A stretch of 19,157 nucleotides of DNA from Clostridiales bacterium. Its GTDB lineage: Bacteria > Bacillota_A > Clostridia > Oscillospirales > Oscillospiraceae. Location: positions 1 through 19,157 of the forward strand of contig DXUR01000017.1 of NCBI GenBank assembly GCA_019417795.1, given 5' to 3'. This document shows, piece after piece, positions 14,593 to 19,157 of this stretch. The notes below the pieces were generated by a model. It searched no databases, was not told the DNA's origin, and saw only the letters and a list, made by a program, of their open reading frames with translations. The position numbers and the translations under genes were made by a program. Position 1 is the stretch's first letter, and each line of letters opens with the position of its first letter.

Positions 14593-15360
14593 TTACGGCA
14601 CAAATTCCAGGCTGTCGAAGCAGGGGTCGTACTTCCCGTGCTCCATCCGGTACAGCTTTGCGATATACTCGCGGGTGAAAATCTCCTCCGGGGTGCCGAT
14701 GCGGTCGATGCGGTCGCCCGCCACGCACACCACCGTGTCGGAAATGCGCTCCGCCAGCTCCAGCTCGTGGAGCGACAGCAGCACCGCCAGATCGTTCTCC
14801 CGCACCATGCGCTTGAGCACCGTCAAAAGCTCCAACTTGTAGCGAATATCCAGAAAGCTGGTGGGCTCGTCCAGCACGATGATCTCCGGCTCCTGACACA
14901 GCGCCCGGGCCAACAGAATGCGCTGGCGCTGTCCGTCACTGATGGCGGAGAAGGGGCGGTCAGCAAACTCCATGCCGCCTACCTGCTCCAGCGAGCGCTC
15001 CACGATGGCCTGATCCTCCGGCTGCAAAATGCCCAGCCGCCCGGTATAGGGGTAGCGGCCGCTGCTCACCACGTCCCGGCAGGTCATCAGCTCCGGCTCC
15101 ATCCGGGCCGTCATCAAAATGGCCATGCGCCGGGCGATCTCATTGCGGCTGCGCTCCTCCATGGCCTTGCCGTCCAGAAACACCGTGCCGGACACCTTGG
15201 AGAGCTGGCCGATAATGGTTTTTAAGATGGTGGATTTTCCCGACCCGTTGGGGCCGATGAGCGTCACGATCTTGCCCCGCTGCACATGGAGGGCGACATC
15301 TTCAATCAGCGGCTTGCCGTGGTAGCCCACGGCAAGCGCCTTGGTTTCCAGATATGCCAT
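14593..15360 (-). CDS. ABC transporter ATPase of a BtuD/FecE-type importer
   Basis: This 255-aa ATPase powers import by the neighbouring permease. Walker A is GPNGSGKST (36-44), Walker B is IIVLDEPTSFLD (160-171), the D-loop follows, and the switch histidine is His198 in LSLHEL. Two sites deviate. The signature is ISDGQRQR (140-147) instead of the usual LSGGQ. The Q-loop region reads AILMTARMEPELMT (80-93) without an obvious glutamine. The region from 100 (SGRYPYTG) is typical of the siderophore/heme/cobalamin importer class. The start ATG lies 2 nt after the permease stop; an upstream in-frame extension overlaps the permease gene and is not protein-like. The substrate cannot be read from this subunit. 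Placement between cbiK and cbiL suggests cobalt, a cobalt chelate or a corrinoid. Confidence 0.92.
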   Translation of the reverse strand: MAYLETKALAVGYHGKPLIEDVALHVQRGKIVTLIGPNGSGKSTILKTIIGQLSKVSGTVFLDGKAMEERSRNEIARRMAILMTARMEPELMTCRDVVSSGRYPYTGRLGILQPEDQAIVERSLEQVGGMEFADRPFSAISDGQRQRILLARALCQEPEIIVLDEPTSFLDIRYKLELLTVLKRMVRENDLAVLLSLHELELAERISDTVVCVAGDRIDRIGTPEEIFTREYIAKLYRMEHGKYDPCFDSLEFVP

Positions 15361-15362
15361 AC

Positions 15363-16376
15363 TCACGCCGCCTTTCTGTGGATCATCATGTAGATGACGA
15401 TGGGTGCGCCGAATACCGCCGTGACGGAGCTGATGCTCACCTCTGTGGGGGCAAAGGCGGTGCGGGCGACGAGGTCGCAGAACAGGCAGAACACGCCGCC
15501 GCCTAAAAAGCAGGCCGGGATCATACACAGCGGCTCCGCCGATTTGAACAGGGACTTCATCAGGTGCGGCACTGCGATGCCAACAAAGGAGATGGGGCCG
15601 GCAAAGGCCGTGACGCAGGCGGACAGCACACTGGACAGCAGGATCAGCGCCGTCCGGAAGGCCCGCAGGGGGACGCCCATATTTTGGGCATAGACCTCGC
15701 CCAACTGGTACGCCCGGATGGGCTTGGAAAGCAGGAAGGTCAGCAGCAGCGTGACGCCGCAGACGCCGGCCATGGTCTTTACATTCTCCCAGCTCATGCC
15801 GGAGAAGGAGCCGAGAGACCAGTTGTGCAGATTCACGATGCTGGAATCGTCGGCAAAGGTCACGAGAAAATCCGTCAGTGCCGAGCAGATATAGCCGATC
15901 ATCACGCCGCAGACCACCAGCAGGCTCATGCGCTTGACCCGCTGGGAGATCAGCAGCACGAAGCCCATGGACACCATAGCTCCCACGAAGGCCGCTGCGA
16001 TGAGAATGGCGGAGGAGGTGGTCTTGCCACGGCTCAGCAGCACCAGCATGGCCACGCACACCGTCATCTTTGCGCCGGAGGAGATGCCCAGCACGAAGGG
16101 GCCTGCGATGGGGTTGTGGAAGAAAGTTTGCAGCAGATAGCCGGACAGGGACAGCGCCCCACCCAGGATCAGCGCCGACAGGAGCCGGGGCAGACGGATC
16201 TTTACGATGATCTGGCTCTGGGTAAAGCCAACATCGCCCCCCAGCAGGATCCGCCATATCTCAGACGCGGAAAGAGAAACGCTTCCCGCGAAGATATTCC
16301 AAATCAAAAATGTGAATAAAAGCAGGAGGAGCAGCAAAAAGCCTCCCCAGATGCGAAGTGTTCGGTTTCTCTTCAT
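15363..16376 (-). CDS. BtuC/FecCD-type ABC permease
   Basis: This 337-aa multi-pass membrane protein belongs to the FecCD/BtuC family, which normally works as a homodimer. A strong first hydrophobic helix covers residues about 10-30. The family block GGALSLSGYLLQTFFHNPIA is followed by GPFVLGISSGAKM. Later come SWENVKTMAG and the ATPase-coupling segment AGPISFVGIAVPHLMK. The end SVTAVFGAPIVIYMM is typical. The ATG at 16376 is preceded by TAAGGAGGA with a 5-nt spacer. Gaps are 29 nt to the binding-protein gene upstream and 2 nt to the ATPase gene downstream, so the three form one transporter. Only one permease gene is present, which fits a homodimeric channel. Confidence 0.93.
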   Translation of the reverse strand: MKRNRTLRIWGGFLLLLLLLFTFLIWNIFAGSVSLSASEIWRILLGGDVGFTQSQIIVKIRLPRLLSALILGGALSLSGYLLQTFFHNPIAGPFVLGISSGAKMTVCVAMLVLLSRGKTTSSAILIAAAFVGAMVSMGFVLLISQRVKRMSLLVVCGVMIGYICSALTDFLVTFADDSSIVNLHNWSLGSFSGMSWENVKTMAGVCGVTLLLTFLLSKPIRAYQLGEVYAQNMGVPLRAFRTALILLSSVLSACVTAFAGPISFVGIAVPHLMKSLFKSAEPLCMIPACFLGGGVFCLFCDLVARTAFAPTEVSISSVTAVFGAPIVIYMMIHRKAA

Positions 16377-16405
16377 GCCGCTCCTCCTTATGATGTAAAA
16401 AATGC

Positions 16406-17557
16406 TCACTTCATCCGTGTCAGAAAGTGAAAAGCCGTATCCGGCGCGTCGTTCAACGCATGGTTCACGTCCAGAATGAGATCGCTCAGCTCCAGCGACT
16501 CCTGATAGAAGTTTTTGGTCAGGCACCACACATTACCGCTCTTGACGGCCTTGAAGTCGGCCATCAGTGGATCCAGTGCCACCAATTCGTCCAGCGTGTG
16601 CAGCTCGCCATCGATGATGCTGTTGTAGATCAGCACATCGGCGTCCACTGCACCGTGGTAGAAGGATTCCATCTGAATGTTGACGGTGGACTGGGCGTTG
16701 TCCTCCGCCGATTCATCGAAGGAGACATAGTCTCCGCCGGCGATGGCAACGCACTTCGCCACATAGTCCGTGGACTTGCGGACGTTTACAGCGCCGCTGC
16801 TGGTGATGTAGAAAAACGCCACAGTCTTGCCGGTGGGCTGCTGCTCCAGTACGTCCGCCACGCTGTCCATCTTCTCATTAAACAGCGCCTCGGCCTCGTC
16901 CTCCTTGTCCAGCAGCGCCGCGTACAGCTTGATCCACTCCATCCGGCCCATGGGCTGGGTCTCGTAGCTGGATGTCTCCACCAGCACAGGGATGCCCATC
17001 CGCTCCAGTTGCTCCAGCACCGCCGGAGAGTGATAGATCATGGTGTTTTCCACCGCCAGATCGCAACCCTGTGACAAGATCAGCTCATAATCCGGCTCGG
17101 AGTACTTGCCGGCGTATACCATCGCTCCGCTGTCCATGGCGTCCTTGGCACGTTGGATATACCAGTCCGACTGCTTTTTGCCGCTGAGGGTGATGCACCC
17201 GACGGCGTCCAGCTTGTCGAAGTAGTCCATGGCGGCGGCGGCTACCAGATAGATCTGGTCCAGCGGCTGGTGCAAAACAGTGACGCCGGAGGGTATTCCG
17301 TCAGGCACCGCCGCGCCCTCCGCTACCAGCAGGTACACCCGGTCGTTGTTGATGGTGATGCGCTTGTAGCTCTCTCCGGCATACTCTACGGTAAACTGCT
17401 GGGCATAGCGCAGGGGCATGGTACGGTCAAAGACCAACTCATCCCACGATACGGAGACAGTTTGTCCATCTGTTTTGGCAGGGGCGTCTGCCGTGCCGCA
17501 GCCACAGAGGGACAGCATCAGCAGCAGCGCCAGTACCGCGGCGGTCAGCCGTTTCAC
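16406..17557 (-). CDS. ABC importer substrate-binding lipoprotein (BtuF/FecB-like)
   Basis: The 383-aa protein begins with a lipoprotein signal: MKR, a hydrophobic stretch to residue 17, and LCGC with the lipidated Cys at 20. The rest resembles class III (Peripla_BP_2) binding proteins, with two lobes joined by a long helix. The first half contains DQIYLVAAAAMDYFDKLDAV and YAGKYSEPDYELILSQGCD; the middle reads IPVLVETSSYETQPMGRMEW; the second half contains VDADVLIYNS and a final LSDLILDVNHAL. The start is a GTG at 17557 with GGAGG 7 nt upstream, overlapping the preceding lipoprotein stop by 4 nt. The family is seen with iron-siderophore, heme and cobalamin importers. The ligand here is unknown; context favours cobalt or a tetrapyrrole/corrinoid. 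Confidence 0.9.
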   Translation of the reverse strand: MKRLTAAVLALLLMLSLCGCGTADAPAKTDGQTVSVSWDELVFDRTMPLRYAQQFTVEYAGESYKRITINNDRVYLLVAEGAAVPDGIPSGVTVLHQPLDQIYLVAAAAMDYFDKLDAVGCITLSGKKQSDWYIQRAKDAMDSGAMVYAGKYSEPDYELILSQGCDLAVENTMIYHSPAVLEQLERMGIPVLVETSSYETQPMGRMEWIKLYAALLDKEDEAEALFNEKMDSVADVLEQQPTGKTVAFFYITSSGAVNVRKSTDYVAKCVAIAGGDYVSFDESAEDNAQSTVNIQMESFYHGAVDADVLIYNSIIDGELHTLDELVALDPLMADFKAVKSGNVWCLTKNFYQESLELSDLILDVNHALNDAPDTAFHFLTRMK

Positions 17558-18390
17558 TGGGCTGCCTCCACCACCGTGGTGGAATCAAAGGTCAGGGTGT
17601 ACTCGATCTCGTGGGGGGTGCTCATAGCGGTGGTGTCGCCGATCACCGTCAGCGGGGTATCCAGCGCCCGCACGGGGATCTCGAAGGTGGAGCCGCCCTC
17701 GGTGGTGAGAACGTCATAGCGCTGTCCGTCCACCAGCATATAGTCGTACTTCTGGCTGCTCCACACGATGGTGGCGGTGGCAGCGCCGTTCTCCACCTTC
17801 AGGGTGCAGGGGGTCAGCACATGGGACTTACCGGAGCCGCCCTCAAAGCCTACCTCAATGGTGTAAGTGCCGTCCGCCAGCGTAATGGCGGCAGCGTCCA
17901 CGCAGTCATCCTCCTTCAGAACAGGGTTGGAGACGGAGACCTTGTGGTCATACCACACGCCCTTCTTGCCGATGAGGGCCACGTCGAACTCCGTGTCCAG
18001 TGCGGGCACGGGGATATCAAAGCCGTTGACCGTCTCGGTCAGGCCATCGGGATAGGTGACGGTGTCCTTGGTGGGCTGCAGCAGCACGGCGCCGTCCTTC
18101 TGTGCGTCCTCCTTCAAACCGGGGAACAGGTTGACGATGCTGGTGGAGGCGAGGCTGACGTGAATGGTCATCTGCCCGTCCTTCACGGTCAGTACGCCCT
18201 TGCCGTCGCAGGTCTCGTTGGCGTGGAACATACTGCTGTCGGTGTTGAAGTCGGCGGTGTATACGCCGTCCGCCAGAGCGGGCTGGTCGGGCTCCTCGTT
18301 GCCGGGGGCATCGGTCTGCTGCTGCCCGCAGCCCACCAGCAGCGCTGTCATCATCAGAGCGGCCAGCAGAAACGAAAGAATTTTTTTCAT
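17554..18390 (-). CDS. Lipoprotein with two tandem NEAT-like repeats, candidate metal/tetrapyrrole-binding partner
   Basis: The 278-aa protein has a lipoprotein signal with lipobox LVGC (Cys21) and a short Gln/Pro/Glu-rich linker. Two related domains follow. The first is about 39-153 and the second about 171-270. Each starts with LADG(V/T)YT, has a strand-like LTVKDGQMTIHV or LKVENGAATATIV, and ends with F(D/E)IPV(P/R)ALDT. This plan resembles NEAT domains, the heme-binding modules of Gram-positive surface proteins, but the match is by eye, and the usual heme-ligand YxxxY pair is not clearly present. Candidate ligand residues include Met54, His56, Cys61, His149, His190 and Met218. The ATG at 18390 has AAGGAGG upstream, and the end overlaps the binding-protein gene by 4 nt. 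It may capture ligand and pass it to the ABC importer. No specific function is proven. Confidence 0.85.
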   Translation of the reverse strand: MKKILSFLLAALMMTALLVGCGQQQTDAPGNEEPDQPALADGVYTADFNTDSSMFHANETCDGKGVLTVKDGQMTIHVSLASTSIVNLFPGLKEDAQKDGAVLLQPTKDTVTYPDGLTETVNGFDIPVPALDTEFDVALIGKKGVWYDHKVSVSNPVLKEDDCVDAAAITLADGTYTIEVGFEGGSGKSHVLTPCTLKVENGAATATIVWSSQKYDYMLVDGQRYDVLTTEGGSTFEIPVRALDTPLTVIGDTTAMSTPHEIEYTLTFDSTTVVEAAQ

Positions 18391-18416
18391 GGTAAAGTCC
18401 TCCTTGCTTTGAAAAA

Positions 18417-18449
18417 GGCTCCGAGGCGATAATATACCGCCCCGGAGCC
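18417..18449 (-). terminator. Intrinsic terminator or attenuator between cbiK and the uptake genes
   Basis: Arms at 18417-18428 and 18438-18449 form a 12-bp stem (11 Watson-Crick pairs plus one G-U wobble) with a 9-nt AT-rich loop. On the minus strand the stem is followed at once by TTTTTC, a classic Rho-independent layout. It lies 13 nt after the cbiK stop and about 26 nt before the lipoprotein start codon. No separate promoter is evident in the remaining gap, so partial read-through is the simplest reading: more cbiK transcript than downstream transcript. Confidence 0.85.
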
Positions 18450-18462
18450 CGTTCAGTCCTTG

Positions 18463-19157
18463 TTACGCGATAGCGTCGATGGCAGCCTTGGTGTGTGCCA
18501 CGTAGAGAGCCTGCACGTCCGCGATACGGCCCAGACCGGAGATCTGGCAGTTCACGGTGAAGCCGGCGGCCTCAAACATGGTCTTCCAGGAATCCTCGTC
18601 CGCACCGGCCATGTCGTTGTTGGCGTGGTCGCCCGCCACGACCATCAGGGGACGCAGCACCACGGTGGTGTAGCCGGCGTTCTTGACGGCCTCGATCACG
18701 GCCTCGCAGGAGGTCTCCTCGGGCTCGCCCTCCACGGTGCCGACGAACACGTTCTCATAGCCCAGCTTGGCCATCTGGGTGGCCATCTGGCTGTAGGTGA
18801 CCTTGGCCACGTGCGCCGTACCGTGACCCATCAGCACATAAGCCACACCGGCCTCCTTGGCGGCGGCGGTAGACTCGTAACCGCTCTCGCTCAGAGCAGC
18901 GGCGACGACGGCCTTGGCAACGGCTTCCTTATCGGTGTTGATGACGGTGGCGTCGCTTCCCACCTCACCCAGCATGGGCTCGGCGATCTCAACGGACTCG
19001 AACTTGTCACGAACCTTGTCAATGGCGGCGCACATCTCGTCGTACTCAGCACCGTGCATCAGATGGGTGGGCTGCACCACCAGCTGCTTCACGCCGTTGG
19101 CGACAGCGCGCTCCAGAGCCTGCTCCATGTTGTCGATCTTCTCGCCGTCACGGGCCT
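18463..19157 (-). CDS. cbiK: Sirohydrochlorin cobaltochelatase CbiK (N-terminus outside window)
   Basis: CbiK inserts Co2+ into sirohydrochlorin, the entry step of the anaerobic pathway. The frame is open through the right edge; 231 residues are visible and about the first 50 of a standard 260-aa CbiK are missing. The three active-site/metal residues known from the Salmonella enzyme are present: His in VLMGHGTAH, Glu in VGTVEGEPEE, and His in VVAGDHANNDMAG. Other conserved parts are QPTHLMHGAEYDE near the visible start and ISGLGRIADVQALYVAH near the end. A Met nine codons into the visible part is not the true start because homology continues before it (ARDGEKIDN). Some CbiK proteins outside this group are exported; whether this one carries a signal peptide cannot be seen. 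Confidence 0.95.
   Translation of the reverse strand, partial: ARDGEKIDNMEQALERAVANGVKQLVVQPTHLMHGAEYDEMCAAIDKVRDKFESVEIAEPMLGEVGSDATVINTDKEAVAKAVVAAALSESGYESTAAAKEAGVAYVLMGHGTAHVAKVTYSQMATQMAKLGYENVFVGTVEGEPEETSCEAVIEAVKNAGYTTVVLRPLMVVAGDHANNDMAGADEDSWKTMFEAAGFTVNCQISGLGRIADVQALYVAHTKAAIDAIA

Noticed and set aside
13199..14842. 547-codon plus-strand open frame antisense to cbiA, cbiL and the ATPase gene
   Set aside because: It crosses three well-supported genes on the other strand and has low-complexity shadow composition.
13895..14899. Longer CbiL starting at 14899 inside the ATPase gene
   Set aside because: The extra 106 residues are Arg/Gly/His-rich frame-shadow of the ATPase; the ATG at 14581 has a ribosome binding site and starts at the conserved strand.
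14593..16257. Longer ATPase protein (554 residues) starting within the permease gene
   Set aside because: The extra N-terminal part is an out-of-frame reading of the permease gene; the ATG at 15360 begins the conserved ATPase domain.
18391..18462. Cobalamin riboswitch in the cbiK-lipoprotein gap
   Set aside because: The gap is only 72 nt, far too short for a B12 riboswitch, and is filled by a terminator hairpin and a ribosome binding site.
1..19157. tRNA or rRNA genes, CRISPR arrays, insertion sequences
   Set aside because: I saw no tRNA-like cloverleaf, rRNA stretch, regularly spaced repeats or transposase sequence; nearly all of the window is occupied by the genes listed.

Overview
The window looks like chromosomal DNA from a strictly anaerobic, GC-rich gut clostridium, possibly Oscillospiraceae/Ruminococcaceae-like. 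This is inferred from the anaerobic (cobalt-early) cobalamin genes, purine-rich ribosome binding sites, GTG/TTG/CTG starts and short lipoprotein signals. No 16S or other taxonomic marker is present, so the lineage is a guess.

Left end (1-1880): two plus-strand accessory genes, the 3' end of an unrecognised gene and a sigma-70-like factor. They are followed by about 650 AT-richer bases with no intact gene. This stretch holds a short open-frame remnant after the sigma gene, a minus-strand small gene broken by one extra base in a homopolymer, and a perfect 16-bp hairpin that serves as an intrinsic terminator for the minus strand. It resembles the eroded edge of an integrated element beside a stable metabolic locus.

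Rest (1883-19157): one long minus-strand cluster for anaerobic cobalamin synthesis, read right to left. The order is cbiK (cut by the window end), a two-domain NEAT-like lipoprotein, a BtuCDF/FecBCD-type ABC importer (binding lipoprotein, permease, ATPase), cbiL, cbiA, cbiC, cbiD, cbiF, cbiG, cbiH, a single cbiJ-cbiE-cbiT fusion, cbiB, cobD, cbiP and an ApgM-like phosphohydrolase. Genes overlap by 4-14 nt or lie within about 35 nt of each other, except for the 72-nt cbiK-lipoprotein gap, which holds a terminator hairpin.

Together these encode cobalt insertion into sirohydrochlorin (CbiK), C20 methylation (CbiL), ring contraction and C17 methylation (CbiH), C11 methylation (CbiF), lactone opening (CbiG), C1 methylation (CbiD), reduction (CbiJ), C5/C15 methylation and decarboxylation (CbiE/CbiT), methyl migration (CbiC), a,c-amidation (CbiA), the remaining amidations (CbiP), aminopropanol phosphate synthesis (CobD) and its attachment (CbiB). 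Not visible here are the corrinoid adenosyltransferase, the nucleotide-loop genes (cobU/cobS/cobT/cobC) and sirohydrochlorin synthesis genes.

The most interesting parts are the uptake module between cbiK and cbiL (double NEAT-like lipoprotein plus importer), the attenuator-like terminator after cbiK, the tri-domain CbiJ-E-T protein, and the ApgM-like enzyme at the end of the operon, which could supply a missing phosphatase step.
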